Below, one piece after another: positions 8,164 through 17,517 of a stretch of 64,000 nt of DNA. Location: the NCBI RefSeq assembly GCF_032461945.1, contig NZ_JAWCUD010000009.1, positions 290,367-354,366 on the forward strand, written 5' to 3'. The notes under the pieces were generated by a model, which was given only the letters and a program-made list of their open reading frames with translations, ran no database searches and had not been told where the DNA came from. The first letter of the stretch is position 1. Each line of letters starts with the position of its first letter. Both the position numbers and the translations under genes were made by a program. The DNA is from Paenibacillus_E violae (lineage in GTDB: Bacteria > Bacillota > Bacilli > Paenibacillales > NBRC-103111).

Positions 8164-8925
8164 ATGGAAACATTAACTTTTAGACGCAAAGATATGGCTG
8201 ATTTAATGTTGTCTTTGAGTGGTCATCTAGAGAAATCACCTCTGGCTATCCTGCAAGACACATGGCGAATTCAGCATGAGAGTGATTTGGAGCAGGGAAA
8301 ATCCATGTCTGCTTTTCTTTCAACGACGCTTCCTCCCCTAATTGAGAAAATGATCAAGTCGGAGATTAAGCCGGCTTTCTCCTTAAGCGATATCGTTGCA
8401 CTCGGTACTCAAGTAGAGTTTACACAATTTAGTGTTACCTCTATTCAGAACTGGGTGAAACGTGATTTCAAAGAATTGATCGGACTTCCTGAGGATGGGA
8501 AGAAATACTCCCTTCAACAAGTCGCTTTGTTTTTCATCATCGAGGACCTGCGATCATCGTTGGACTATGACTCCATTCGCAAATTGTTCCATATATTATT
8601 TAGTTCTACGTCATATAACTGCTCAGAACAAACCATCACTCCCCTTAAGTTTTATTCGATCTATTCGGAGCTGTACGAAGTATTGGATGCACGATACAGG
8701 AATTACACGGGGAATAGTCAGGATTTCATCTCCAAGTGGGATCAAATGTTGGATGAGGCGGCACATGAGTATGCCGCTTCACATTGCCCGCATGCGAATG
8801 CCAAAGAGCAGGAGATGCTCAAAAATGCCATTCATGTAGCTATCATTTCCGTACATTCGTCTAGTTTTAACTCTTTGGCAAGACGATATGTGAACGGCAT
8901 GGTATTTCTGCACAGTTTTAAATAA
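8164..8925 (+). CDS. DUF1836-family putative transcriptional regulator
   Basis: A 253-residue cytoplasmic protein whose centre (about residues 75-155: LSDIVALGTQVEFTQFSVTS..., then NWVKRDFKELIG and YSLQQVALFFIIEDLR) matches the DUF1836 family. The layout is MerR-like: a helix-turn-helix type stretch, then a helical rest. B. subtilis YkrK, of the same family, is reported as a repressor of htpX, so a DNA-binding role is reasonable but inferred. The SD AGGTGATG precedes the ATG. The promoter carries a perfect palindrome at the expected start of transcription, suggesting autoregulation and control of the divergent CNNM gene. Confidence 0.75.
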   Translation: METLTFRRKDMADLMLSLSGHLEKSPLAILQDTWRIQHESDLEQGKSMSAFLSTTLPPLIEKMIKSEIKPAFSLSDIVALGTQVEFTQFSVTSIQNWVKRDFKELIGLPEDGKKYSLQQVALFFIIEDLRSSLDYDSIRKLFHILFSSTSYNCSEQTITPLKFYSIYSELYEVLDARYRNYTGNSQDFISKWDQMLDEAAHEYAASHCPHANAKEQEMLKNAIHVAIISVHSSSFNSLARRYVNGMVFLHSFK

Positions 8926-8935
8926 TAATGGACAA

Positions 8936-8976
8936 AAAAGGCCAAGAACCCTATACATCGGTTCTTGGCCTTTCTC
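8936..8976. terminator. Bidirectional terminator between convergent genes
   Basis: Stem AAAGGCCAAGAACC / GGTTCTTGGCCTTT with loop CTATACATC, bordered by AAAAAA on one side and TTTCTCTT on the other. It serves the DUF1836 gene (plus) and motB (minus). Confidence 0.9.
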
Positions 8977-8985
8977 TTATAAACT

Positions 8986-9792
8986 TTATTTCGCAATCTC
9001 ATCCGTTGCTTTAATGTTGCGCAGAATACTTACTTCAACCCTGCGATTCTGGGCGCGGCCTTCCGTTGTATCATTCGATGCAATGGGGCGATACTCCCCG
9101 TATCCGACTGAAGAGTACGAGGAAGGGTCGATTTTACCATTATTTAATAAGATTTTCATAAAATTAACGGACCGTTTGGCACTCAAATCCCAGTTTGTTT
9201 CAAAATCCGCGCGGTGAATCGGGATATTATCCGTGTGCCCTCCCACCTCAACCTGATAGCCCGGGTAATTCGCCAGCATGCCTGCGATGGAAACAGCCAG
9301 CTTCTGAGAATCTTGCTTCATGGTCGCAGAACCCGAGTCGAACAGCGCGCGATCACTGATGGTAATCGTCAGTTTCTCGTTATCCAGCTTCGTCGTTAGC
9401 TGCTCGTTCAACTGATTTTCTTTGATGAAAGCATCCATGCTCTTCTTCAGTTCTTCCAGATCCTTTTCTTCCTTTTGCAGCTTCGCAGCCAGTTGACTGT
9501 CTGTATTACTCGGCTCCTTTGGCGGCGGGTTCTGATTCTTGTTGTTGTTCCTGGTCGAGTTCGCCGCGTCGTCAATCGGGATTAAATTAGATACCGCGAA
9601 TGGCGCTTCTCCACCCGTAAACGCATTATTCAAGGACCTCATAATCGAGTTGTACTTCTTTGAATCCAACTGACTGGATGCAAATAGAATGATAAAAAGA
9701 GCTAGAAGCAAAGTAAGCAAATCCGCATAGGGAATAAGCCAGGATTCATCAACGTGTTCTTCATGGTCCTCATGCTTCTTCTTTTTACTCAC
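8986..9792 (-). CDS. motB: Flagellar motor stator protein MotB
   Basis: Stator component that anchors MotA to peptidoglycan. The 268 residues show a charged N-terminus, one membrane helix (about 22-42, YADLLTLLLALFIILFASS) with the ion-binding Asp near residue 24, a proline/asparagine linker, and an OmpA-type peptidoglycan-binding domain (~137-250) containing VEVGGHTDN and NRRVEV. It overlaps motA by 4 bases (ATGA), so the two are coupled. Whether the motor uses H+ or Na+ cannot be decided safely from sequence. Confidence 0.94.
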   Translation of the reverse strand: MSKKKKHEDHEEHVDESWLIPYADLLTLLLALFIILFASSQLDSKKYNSIMRSLNNAFTGGEAPFAVSNLIPIDDAANSTRNNNKNQNPPPKEPSNTDSQLAAKLQKEEKDLEELKKSMDAFIKENQLNEQLTTKLDNEKLTITISDRALFDSGSATMKQDSQKLAVSIAGMLANYPGYQVEVGGHTDNIPIHRADFETNWDLSAKRSVNFMKILLNNGKIDPSSYSSVGYGEYRPIASNDTTEGRAQNRRVEVSILRNIKATDEIAK

Positions 9793-10583
9793 TGCGCGGC
9801 GTCCCCTTTCGCCTCTTCGTCATACGATGCGCGTTCGCTGTTCGCTACGAAGATCATCATTTTTTGCTTCACAGAGTTGGCGGATACACCGGACTGAATG
9901 GACAGTAAGCCTTCGACGACCATAAGTTTAATTTCAACTTCCTTCTTCGACTTTTGTTTCAGCTTGTTCGCGAAGGGGTGAAAAATAACATAACCAAGGA
10001 AAATCCCAAACATCGTGGCCACGAACGCAGCGGAAATCAAATGCCCCAGTTTCTCTACTTCGCTTAAGTTCCCAAGGGCAGCAATCAAACCTACAACGGC
10101 GCCAAGAACGCCAAGAGTTGGTGCGTATGTACCGGCTTGCGTAAAAATTCCCGCATATTTCTTATGTCTTGCTTCCATTTCTGCAATATCTTCAAGCAAG
10201 ACATCGCGCACGAAATCAGGATCATTTCCATCAATAATGAGACGCATACCGCTTTTCATAAAAGGATCCGATAGCTCTTCCGCTTGCTTTTCCAGGGAAA
10301 GAAGGCCTTCACGGCGTGTGATGGATACCCATTCGATAAACGTATTGATCAGTTCTTTTTTAGGCATTAATTTTTGTTCGGTAAAAATAATTTTCAATAA
10401 GGTCGGAATCTTTTTTATTTCCTCTAATGAGAACGCGATAAACAGGGCTGAAGCGGTTCCTCCGAAAATAATAAGCGCAGCCGCGGGGTTTAAAAGCGCC
10501 ACCAAACTTGCCCCTTTTAACACCATGCCCACACCAACCGAAATAAGTGCTAAAACAATTCCAATTAAAGATGATTTCTCCAT
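9789..10583 (-). CDS. motA: Flagellar motor stator protein MotA
   Basis: Four-helix stator subunit that converts ion flow into torque with MotB. The 264-residue product has helices near residues 5-22, 33-52, 150-170 and 183-205, the cytoplasmic charged loop between helices 2 and 3, and the family segment FTQAGTYAPTLGVLGAVVGLIAAL before helix 3. It is first in a two-gene operon with motB. A plausible SigA-type promoter lies ~85-110 bases upstream; I did not find a clear SigD motility promoter. Confidence 0.93.
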   Translation of the reverse strand: MEKSSLIGIVLALISVGVGMVLKGASLVALLNPAAALIIFGGTASALFIAFSLEEIKKIPTLLKIIFTEQKLMPKKELINTFIEWVSITRREGLLSLEKQAEELSDPFMKSGMRLIIDGNDPDFVRDVLLEDIAEMEARHKKYAGIFTQAGTYAPTLGVLGAVVGLIAALGNLSEVEKLGHLISAAFVATMFGIFLGYVIFHPFANKLKQKSKKEVEIKLMVVEGLLSIQSGVSANSVKQKMMIFVANSERASYDEEAKGDAAQ

Positions 10584-10666
10584 ATGACGACACCCTCTTT
10601 TCTCTAGTCATAAAAGCCTTGTAGCACGCATTCCAGAATTCGACAAAAATTCTGTCTTTGTACATA

Positions 10667-10695
10667 ATGATAGGTTTATTTGCTATAAATTACAA
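10667..10695 (-). promoter_or_regulatory. Candidate motAB promoter
   Basis: On the minus strand TTGTAA (10695-10690), a 17-bp spacer and TATCAT (10672-10667) give a reasonable SigA promoter. The ~70-base leader after it contains an AGAATT/AATTCT hairpin. The remaining gap to 10919 holds only a small AGGAG/CTCCT inverted repeat near 10798. Confidence 0.45.
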
Positions 10696-10919
10696 TCGTT
10701 TTCGAGAGAAAACTAGGACTATAGTCATGTATTTTTTGTGAAGATCAATGGGGAATGACGAAATCTGGCGTCTCTCTCTTACCTAATTTATACTTAAGGA
10801 GAGAATACTCCTGCTAAATTCGATATCAGCAAATCTGAAGGAAGTTGGTATGATCTGGCAGCCTTTGTGGAAACGATAGAAAAGAAACAAGCAATCTTCA
10901 TACATAAGGAGAGATGAAC

Positions 10920-11783
10920 GTGGAGAAACGAATATTCGGCCGGACGGGGCAGCAATTTCCGCTGCTCAGCTTTGGCGCACAACGCATCGTAGACGAGCAT
11001 AACTGTACGGAAGACGAGGCTATTGCGATCGTGAATCGCGCGATTGACGAAGGCATCACTTATTTCGATACGGCACCGAGTTATTCAAAAGGGCAATCCG
11101 AAGAGAGGCTTGGCAAAGCCTTAGCGCTGCATGGCCGCAGAAATGATGTCTGGATTGCGACCAAAACGAACGACCGCACGAGAGACGGTTCTTTGAAGCT
11201 GCTCGAAGAAAGCCTGAAAAGACTGCAAACCGATCATGTAGAAGAATGGCGTTTGCACAATATCATGACCATGGAAGAGCTGGACAAATGCTTTGCCAAA
11301 GGCGGTGCTTTGGAAGCGCTGATTGAAGCGAAAGACCAAGGCTTGATCAAACATATCTCGATCAGCGGACACACGAATCCTCGTGTACAGCTCGAAGCCA
11401 TCGACCGGTACCCGTTCGATAGCGCGCTTGTGGCTCTCTCCGCCGCTGACCACCTCGTATACAGCTTCGCACATGAATTCCTGCCGAAAGCGAATGAGAA
11501 AGGCATTGCCGTGATCGGCATGAAAGTGATGGCGCTTGGCAAGCTTGCTCCGTGGTACGAGAAGGCGCTGCAATACACGTTCTCTCTACCGATCTCCACG
11601 GCCATCGTCGGCATGGAATCGATGGAGCAGCTGGAACAGAACCTGTCTATCGCGAAGAGCTTCAAACCCATGACTGATCTTGAGCAACTGTCTTTCCTGA
11701 AGGAGATCATGCATCTGGCTAATCCGGATGTCCTGCGCTGGAAATCAACCGACTGGGTGTCGGGGGAATGGTACGTTCGTTAG
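10920..11783 (+). CDS. Aldo/keto reductase family protein
   Basis: NAD(P)H-dependent oxidoreductase of the aldo/keto reductase fold. Visible hallmarks are AIDEGITYFDTAPSYSKGQS near residue 42 (with the catalytic Asp and Tyr), TKTN near residue 80 (catalytic Lys), LHN near 114 in place of the usual HxH, and IVGMESMEQLEQNL near the cofactor-binding C-terminus. I choose GTG 10920 because AAGGAG then sits 8 bases upstream; the ATG at 10914 is too close. The substrate is unknown. It is monocistronic, with a strong terminator after it. Confidence 0.88.
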   Translation: MEKRIFGRTGQQFPLLSFGAQRIVDEHNCTEDEAIAIVNRAIDEGITYFDTAPSYSKGQSEERLGKALALHGRRNDVWIATKTNDRTRDGSLKLLEESLKRLQTDHVEEWRLHNIMTMEELDKCFAKGGALEALIEAKDQGLIKHISISGHTNPRVQLEAIDRYPFDSALVALSAADHLVYSFAHEFLPKANEKGIAVIGMKVMALGKLAPWYEKALQYTFSLPISTAIVGMESMEQLEQNLSIAKSFKPMTDLEQLSFLKEIMHLANPDVLRWKSTDWVSGEWYVR

Positions 11784-11857
11784 ATAGGCTCCAAGGATAA
11801 ACACCTTCGTCGCCCTTTTAGGACGATCGCGTTTATCAAGGTAGATCGAAGCAAAAG

Positions 11858-11898
11858 TAAAGGAGCTAAGCGGCTTATATACGCTTAGCTCCTTTGCT
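11858..11898 (+). terminator. Terminator of the aldo/keto reductase gene
   Basis: Stem AAAGGAGCTAAGCG / CGCTTAGCTCCTTT (14 bp) with loop GCTTATATA, followed by GCTTTT. Confidence 0.88.
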
Positions 11899-11951
11899 TT
11901 TGACGTTAATCGGTGCGAAAGCCCCCGCTTCATGACTCACTCAGAGGCAAC

Positions 11952-12130
11952 GGGAACTACAGGGCGCTATTTATGCCAAGTAGGCTGATTTCAGGGGCGG
12001 GAGGGAACTGTGGGGTCTTATTTGCTCTCAAATATGGTGGTAGAGATCCAATATTCAACAAATAGAGGCCCCTAATTCCCTCTCGCTGGCAAATGTGTTG
12101 ATTGGCAGGAAATAGGGGATCGTAGTTCCC
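11952..12130. repeat. Four-box intergenic element, copy A
   Basis: Non-coding element between the aldo/keto reductase gene and lutC. It has two forward boxes (11952-11972 and 12003-12023, GGGAACTACAGG...TATTT type) and two reverse-complement boxes (12060-12080 and 12110-12130, AAATAG...AGTTCCC type). Offsets from the first box are 0, 51, 108 and 158. The outer boxes share the 11-base stretch ACGGGAACTAC when one is inverted. I see no gene here and no separate terminator for lutC. Confidence 0.75.
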
Positions 12131-12142
12131 GTACACGCTACT

Positions 12143-12889
12143 TCATTCAATAATTAGTGCATAGACGATACCGGGACCATGTACGCCAATGGTCAAATCG
12201 TTCTCGATATCGGCTGACCGACTCGGGCCTGATATGAAATGAATGCCAGCCGGCCGCTCGCCTAAGGCAAGTGCGTCAAAAGGCCGCAAAACCTCGCCCA
12301 ACTTCGTCCGCAGACGCTCCACAGGGATGATCGCGATGAACGTCGTCGGGAGCAGACTAACGCTTCGGCCTCGCGTAGCGTCGGACGTGACGACTAACGA
12401 GCCCGTGTAAGCGACCGCATGCTCAACAGCCACGATCCCGATATCTGCGCCAGCCGCCTTGGCGACAAGCTCATCTTTGGCCTCAGCGGTAGCATCCTGC
12501 GCGTTCCACACGGTGATGTTCGTTTCCGTGCCGGCTGAGAGGCTTTCGCGCAGCACTTCCAGCTCCGGCTGATCCTGTATGATCAGATTTTTCGCTTGCG
12601 TTTTAGCGATAAAATCAGTAATAAAAGCTTGCGCTTCTGCCATGCCCGACAACCGGTAGGTGTGTCCACCTGCTTTTTGCCAGTTCGCCATGAAGAGCTG
12701 AATCCGCTCCTCCAGCGGGAGGTTGACCTCCTCCCAAAAAGCGGGAGCCCCCTTCATTGGATGTGCAGGAGCGCTCTGCAGTGGCTTTGCCCGACCCAGA
12801 CGCGTCGAAATATTAGCAAAGAAGGATTCCTGCTTCTTGAGAGCTTCTTCGTGCAATTGCTGCAGAAATGACGGATCTGATTTAGCCAT
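12143..12889 (-). CDS. lutC: Lactate utilization protein C (LUD domain)
   Basis: Third subunit of the LutABC L-lactate oxidation system that converts L-lactate to pyruvate. The 248-residue protein is a LUD (lactate utilization, DUF162-type) domain without iron-sulfur motifs: an N-terminal helix region, NLIIQDQPELEVLR, and a conserved end ISGPSRSADIENDLTIGVHGPG that is diagnostic for LutC. Its ATG overlaps the end of lutB by 8 bases and follows GGAGGAGG. It is last in the large rhamnose/lactate block. Confidence 0.92.
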   Translation of the reverse strand: MAKSDPSFLQQLHEEALKKQESFFANISTRLGRAKPLQSAPAHPMKGAPAFWEEVNLPLEERIQLFMANWQKAGGHTYRLSGMAEAQAFITDFIAKTQAKNLIIQDQPELEVLRESLSAGTETNITVWNAQDATAEAKDELVAKAAGADIGIVAVEHAVAYTGSLVVTSDATRGRSVSLLPTTFIAIIPVERLRTKLGEVLRPFDALALGERPAGIHFISGPSRSADIENDLTIGVHGPGIVYALIIE

Positions 12890-14405
12890 GATGATGTCCT
12901 CCTCCGCCGTTTTTGCGATCAGCGACCAGTTTCTCCATACGTGCCTTCATGACAGCGTCAAGCTCGGGAAACGTGCCTTCCAGCTCCTGCTCGATGTCTT
13001 TCCACGACTCACGGAATGTCTTGCTCGCCATACTTGGCGCATAACGATAGGAGTTCCAGCCTTTGAGCGGACCGATCCGCGCTTTGATATGGCCATCCCG
13101 AACGAGCAGCTTTTGCCCGATGCGACCGAGCTTAATCAGCGCCTTCACCCGTTTGGCATCGGACATGAGGAAGTTAAAGCCTTTCATCCCCACTTTCTCC
13201 GCTAAATCCGTCGATCCCCGCTCTACTTTGCGTTGGCGGAGATAGACGAGCATATCATGCAGCGGAATTTTGACCGGACAAGCCTCATAACACGCTCCGC
13301 AGAGGCTGGAGGCGTTGGCAATGTCGTCCCACTGGTCGACATTTTTATTCAGAGCCGGCGTAAGCACCGCGCCGATCGGACCGCTGTAGACGCCGCCGTA
13401 GGCATGACCGCCGATATGGCGATACACCGGGCAGGCGTTCAAGCAAGCGCCGCAGCGAATGCAATTCAGCAATTCCTGGAATTGCGGATCGCCTAGCTGC
13501 AAAGAGCGACCATTATCGAGGATGATGATATGCATCTCCTCGGGGCCATCGCCGTCCTGCTTACGCTGCGGCCCGGAAATAACGGACATATACACCGTCA
13601 GTTTCTGTCCGGTTGCAGAACGAGGCAGCAGCGTCGCCATGACCTCAAGATCGTCCAGCGTAGGAATGATACGTTCCATCCCCATGTAGGTGATCTGTGT
13701 CTTCGGAATCGTGCTGACCATCCGCGCATTGCCTTCATTTTCAAAGAGTACCATTGAACCTGTTTCGGCAATGGCAAAATTACAGCCCGTCATCCCGATG
13801 TCGGCTTCAAGGAATTTCTCTCGCAGCTTTCTGCGTACGTATCCGGCCAATATTCCCGTATCAGGCTCAAGCTTCTCTCCTGCGTCTTCAGACAGAAGAT
13901 CAGCGATCTGGTACCGGTTTTTGTGAATCGCCGGGATAATGATATGCGACGGCGTCTCGCCAGCCAGCTGAATAATATATTCACCAAGGTCTGTCTCAAT
14001 CGCTTCTACGCCGATTTGCTCAAGCGCATGGTTGATGTGCAGCTCCTCGGAAACCATCGACTTGGATTTCACGGCACTTTTCGCCTTCTTATGCTCGGCA
14101 ATCTGCATCGTTAACCTAACCGCATCCGCCGCATCGGCAGCAAAATGAACATGCACCCCTTGCGCCCTTGCATTTTCAACAAATTTGCCAAGATAGTAGT
14201 CGAGATGCGCAATCGTATGCAACCGAATTTCTCGTCCGCGCTCACGCCACTCTTCCCAATTGCCATGCTCGGCGGTCGCAGCCAGCTTCCCATTCTTTAA
14301 TCGCTCCGTCGTGAATTTCACCGCATTGCGCAAAAAGTCGTTGTTCAGCGCAATTTTGGATCTATCCTTCACCGTCCCGCCAGGTTTATGCTCGCTCATG
14401 GGCAA
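12882..14405 (-). CDS. lutB: Iron-sulfur cluster-binding lactate utilization protein B
   Basis: Electron-transfer subunit of LutABC. The 507 residues contain an N-terminal LUD-like region (~70-290) and two 4Fe-4S motifs: CIRCGACLNACPVYRHIGG near residue 310 and CGACYEACPVKIPLHDM near residue 365. The C-terminus ends GGGGHHHG. The start at TTG 14405 is 6-7 bases after GGGAG; ATG 14399 is the alternative. It overlaps lutA by 20 bases and lutC by 8, which argues for strict co-translation. Length and domain order fit B. subtilis LutB, with the usual C-terminal extension. Confidence 0.93.
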   Translation of the reverse strand: MPMSEHKPGGTVKDRSKIALNNDFLRNAVKFTTERLKNGKLAATAEHGNWEEWRERGREIRLHTIAHLDYYLGKFVENARAQGVHVHFAADAADAVRLTMQIAEHKKAKSAVKSKSMVSEELHINHALEQIGVEAIETDLGEYIIQLAGETPSHIIIPAIHKNRYQIADLLSEDAGEKLEPDTGILAGYVRRKLREKFLEADIGMTGCNFAIAETGSMVLFENEGNARMVSTIPKTQITYMGMERIIPTLDDLEVMATLLPRSATGQKLTVYMSVISGPQRKQDGDGPEEMHIIILDNGRSLQLGDPQFQELLNCIRCGACLNACPVYRHIGGHAYGGVYSGPIGAVLTPALNKNVDQWDDIANASSLCGACYEACPVKIPLHDMLVYLRQRKVERGSTDLAEKVGMKGFNFLMSDAKRVKALIKLGRIGQKLLVRDGHIKARIGPLKGWNSYRYAPSMASKTFRESWKDIEQELEGTFPELDAVMKARMEKLVADRKNGGGGHHHG

Positions 14406-15129
14406 GTTTCACTCCCTCAGCCAATAACTCCGCCAGATGCATCACCTTGACAGGCTTTCCTCGAAACGACAAATTACCGGCAATATTCATTAAACAACCC
14501 ATATCCAGCCCGACGAGCACTTCAGCTTCCGTCTCTAAGACATGGTCGGATTTCTCGGACACCATCGCCCCGGAAATATCGCACATTTTCACCGCAAAAG
14601 TACCGCCAAACCCGCAGCAATCCTCGGCATGAGGAAGCGGCAGCAGTTCCATGCCCCGAACATGCTGCATCAGCTGCATCGGTTCAGCTTTCACTCCGAG
14701 CAACCGGCTGCCATGGCAGGACGGATGGTAGGTCACTTTGTGCGGGAATACAGCTCCCACATCCGTAACCCCTAACACTTGTACCAGGAACTGAGTGAAT
14801 TCATAGGTTTTCTCAACAAGCCGATTAGCGCGTGCTAGATTAACAGGGTCATTTTCAAAAAGCTTCGGATAATAATGGTGAATCATGCTCGTGCAGGAAC
14901 CCGAAGGCGAAATGACAAAATCGCTGTCTTCAAAAGCCTCCAGCAGGGTCATGGCAGAACCTCGCGCCTCATCCCAATAGCCGCTGTTGAAGGCGGGTTG
15001 GCCGCAGCAGGTTTGCTTCACCGGGAAGTCTAGCTTGACTCCGTATTTTGCAAGTAAATGAACGATTGACTCGCCAACCTTGGGATAGACAAGATCGCTG
15101 AGGCACGTTATGAACATCGATACTTTCAT
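14386..15129 (-). CDS. lutA: Lactate utilization protein A (CCG-domain Fe-S oxidoreductase)
   Basis: LutA subunit, with two cysteine-rich CCG domains as in heterodisulfide-reductase-like proteins. I set the start at ATG 15129 (MKVSMFITCLSD), which agrees with the family N-terminus and follows AGGAAGGGAG; an upstream in-frame ATG at 15186 would add 19 poorly conserved residues. Motifs seen: KQTCCGQPAFNSGY near residue 40, SPSGSCTSM near 78, TYHPSCHGSRLLGV near 135, DCCGFGGTFAVK near 170 and GLDMGCLMNIAG near 205. The rhaR gene ends 111 bases upstream on the same strand. Confidence 0.93.
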   Translation of the reverse strand: MKVSMFITCLSDLVYPKVGESIVHLLAKYGVKLDFPVKQTCCGQPAFNSGYWDEARGSAMTLLEAFEDSDFVISPSGSCTSMIHHYYPKLFENDPVNLARANRLVEKTYEFTQFLVQVLGVTDVGAVFPHKVTYHPSCHGSRLLGVKAEPMQLMQHVRGMELLPLPHAEDCCGFGGTFAVKMCDISGAMVSEKSDHVLETEAEVLVGLDMGCLMNIAGNLSFRGKPVKVMHLAELLAEGVKLAHERA

Positions 15130-15240
15130 GTTGCAGCTGACTCCCTTCCTGCATCGTTCCCCCCACAGAGGCAGGTGGCTATACAAAAAACCATCCTCAG
15201 TACGAAAGCGAACATACTGGAGATGGAAGGAACAATGTCT

Positions 15241-16008
15241 TTACTCTTTATCTAGTTGGATGACGTGAACCCCTTTCTCCCGAATACGGTCCACATCCTC
15301 CTTATTGGTTTGTCCGTCTGTGATCACATGCTTGATTTCAGGCCATGCCGCGACTTGCGTCAAAGACTGCATCCCGAATTTACTGTGATCGGCTAGCAGA
15401 TATGTTTCATCGGCAATCGAGATCATTTTGCGCTTAATAAGCGCTTGAAGCTCATTCGATTCGCTGATGCCGCGCTGAATATGAACCCCTTTACAGGAAA
15501 GGAAAAGCTTATGGACGTGGTACATGTCCAGTGACCTCTCCGCTAGTGGTCCTACATAGGACAACGATTTTGGCGAGAGAAGTCCTCCCGTAGAAATCAC
15601 TTGAATTTTCTCCTTGCCGCTGACCTCGAGTGCGACTTTCATCGAATTCGTAAGGATCGTCAGCTGCATATCCGGAATCAATTTGGCCATATACCAAGCC
15701 GTTGTGCTCGCATCCAAAATGATGCGGTCGCCTTCGCGAATATGCGATACCGCTTCCTTCGCAATGCTGTTCTTGAAATCAGCGTGCTCCGTTTCCCTTT
15801 CCAGGAAAGGCACTTCCGACTGCGCTTCCTTCACACTCACGGCGCCGCCATGGCTGCGCATCAGCTTGCCTTCGCTTTCCAACCGATCCAAATCTCTTCG
15901 AATCGTCTCTTCCGTCACTTGACACAGCTCGCTGAGCTCCGTCACGCGAATGCTACCTCTTTCATTCACTAACTGAACGATTCTCTGCCATCTTTCCGCT
16001 ACCAGCAT
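15241..16008 (-). CDS. rhaR: DeoR-family regulator of the rhamnose operon
   Basis: DNA-binding repressor of DeoR type, 255 residues. Residues ~5-57 form the HTH (RIVQLVNERGSIRVTELSE..., TEETIRRDLDRLE) and ~75-235 a sugar-phosphate sensing domain with ILDASTTAWYMAKL and the late DHSKFG segment. It starts 9 bases after rhaB, with its SD AGGGAAG overlapping the rhaB end, so it is part of the operon. By analogy with B. subtilis RhaR it should respond to a rhamnulose-phosphate intermediate and bind CAAA-rich repeats before rhaEW; such repeats are present. Confidence 0.88.
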   Translation of the reverse strand: MLVAERWQRIVQLVNERGSIRVTELSELCQVTEETIRRDLDRLESEGKLMRSHGGAVSVKEAQSEVPFLERETEHADFKNSIAKEAVSHIREGDRIILDASTTAWYMAKLIPDMQLTILTNSMKVALEVSGKEKIQVISTGGLLSPKSLSYVGPLAERSLDMYHVHKLFLSCKGVHIQRGISESNELQALIKRKMISIADETYLLADHSKFGMQSLTQVAAWPEIKHVITDGQTNKEDVDRIREKGVHVIQLDKE

Positions 16009-16017
16009 CGTCTTCCC

Positions 16018-17517
16018 TCATTTCATCCTCGATCGGGACGCCACCTGACAAAATGTTGCATACGCCGCCTGCCAACCCGCAGCATCCTCGGGGATGTACG
16101 TTTTGACCGGGAACGAATTCCGAATCAGCTTCCTGGCTTCGCGTAAATTCGCGATATACCCTAATGCTATCCATTGTACTACAAGGTTTCCTAAGGCACT
16201 ACCCTCGACAGGACCTGCCCAAACCTCGCGCCCTGTAGCGCTCGCAGTGAATTGGCAGAGCAGCTCATTCTGAATGCCGCCGCCAACAATGTGAAGTCCA
16301 GGGTACGTGACACCCGTAAGCTGCTCGGTCCATTCCAGAACAAACCGATATTTGAGCGCCAGACTTTCTAGGATGCAGCGCGCGATCTCGCCTTCGGATT
16401 GCGGAACGACCTGCTGCGTATCCCGGCAATATTGCTGAATTTGCTTCGGCATATGCTGCGGATTAAGAAACATGTCGTCATCGGGATCGATGAATGATTG
16501 AAAAGGTTTCGCCTGCTCAGCAAGCTTGACGAGAGCGGCAAAGCTGAGGTTTTTGCCTTCTTTATCCCACGTCCGTTTACACTCTTGGATCAGCCACAAG
16601 CCCATAATGTTCTTCAGCAAACGGTTCGTGCCATACACGCCGCCTTCGTTCGTGAAGTTCCACGCTAAAGCCTGCTCCGTTAAAACAGGTTCCATCGTTT
16701 CTGTTCCCAACAGGGACCAAGTGCCGCAGCTTAGGAAGGCAAAATGATCGTCCAGCGCAGGGACCGCAACAACGGCAGAAGCCGTGTCATGCTCGCCTAC
16801 GGCAATGACAGGAATCGAAGCAACGTCAAGATCCGCGCAGATATCTGCAGTTAAGGCACCTACCCGCGTACCTGAAGGTACTGGATTCAGCAACAAACTC
16901 GCTGGCAGATCAAGCTGCTCGAGAAGCTCTGCATCCCACGCCTTCGTTGTAGCATTCACGAGCTGTGTCGTCGTAGCGTTCGTGAACTCACTATGCTTTT
17001 CCCCGGTTAGGAAATAGCGGAGCAAATCCGGAATCATCAACAACGTTTCAGCGCGTTCCAGTAATTCCGGATTTCTTTCTTTAATTGCAGCGAGTTGAAA
17101 AATCGAGTTGAATTGCAGAAATTGGAGCCCCGTTTTGGCATAAAGCTTTTCGCGTCCTACTTTTGCAAACACCTTTTCCATCGCATGGTCAGTCTGGTGA
17201 TCACGGTAATGATAAGGATTGCCCAGCAACTCGCCGTTCTTGGATAGCAGACCGAAATCTACCGCCCAAGAGTCGATCGCCAAACTTTCAATATCCGTAT
17301 ATCCTAGCTGCTTCGTCTGTAAAATCCCTTGTTTCAACTCATGAAACAAGCGCAATATGTCCCAGTGAAGATGGTCGCCCACCTTCACCGGATCATTCGG
17401 AAAGCGGTGAATTTCCTCGATCGTCACTTGGCCCGCTTCAGAATCAAGGCGTCCGACGATCGCTCTGCCGCTGCTTGCTCCCAAATCAAAGGCCAGAACG
17501 CTTGAGGGTTTACTCAC
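16018..17517 (-). CDS. rhaB: Rhamnulokinase
   Basis: Phosphorylates L-rhamnulose to L-rhamnulose-1-phosphate using ATP. The 499-residue protein is an FGGY-family kinase: the N-terminal phosphate-binding motif SVLAFDLGASSGRAIVG, the substrate segment ESLAIDSWAVDFGLL, VGEHDTASAV near residue 240, and the second ATP motif LHIVGGGIQNELLCQFTA near 410. Start is GTG 17517, which overlaps the rhaA stop in a GTGA arrangement, indicating coupling. Position between rhaA and rhaR confirms the assignment. Confidence 0.95.
   Translation of the reverse strand: MSKPSSVLAFDLGASSGRAIVGRLDSEAGQVTIEEIHRFPNDPVKVGDHLHWDILRLFHELKQGILQTKQLGYTDIESLAIDSWAVDFGLLSKNGELLGNPYHYRDHQTDHAMEKVFAKVGREKLYAKTGLQFLQFNSIFQLAAIKERNPELLERAETLLMIPDLLRYFLTGEKHSEFTNATTTQLVNATTKAWDAELLEQLDLPASLLLNPVPSGTRVGALTADICADLDVASIPVIAVGEHDTASAVVAVPALDDHFAFLSCGTWSLLGTETMEPVLTEQALAWNFTNEGGVYGTNRLLKNIMGLWLIQECKRTWDKEGKNLSFAALVKLAEQAKPFQSFIDPDDDMFLNPQHMPKQIQQYCRDTQQVVPQSEGEIARCILESLALKYRFVLEWTEQLTGVTYPGLHIVGGGIQNELLCQFTASATGREVWAGPVEGSALGNLVVQWIALGYIANLREARKLIRNSFPVKTYIPEDAAGWQAAYATFCQVASRSRMK

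Noticed and set aside
11952..12130. CRISPR-like array of regularly spaced boxes
   Set aside because: Boxes invert half-way, spacers are not unique units of constant length, only four boxes occur per site, and no cas gene is present.
12723..13205. 160-residue plus-strand frame
   Set aside because: Antisense shadow across the lutC/lutB junction; both sense frames have strong family motifs.
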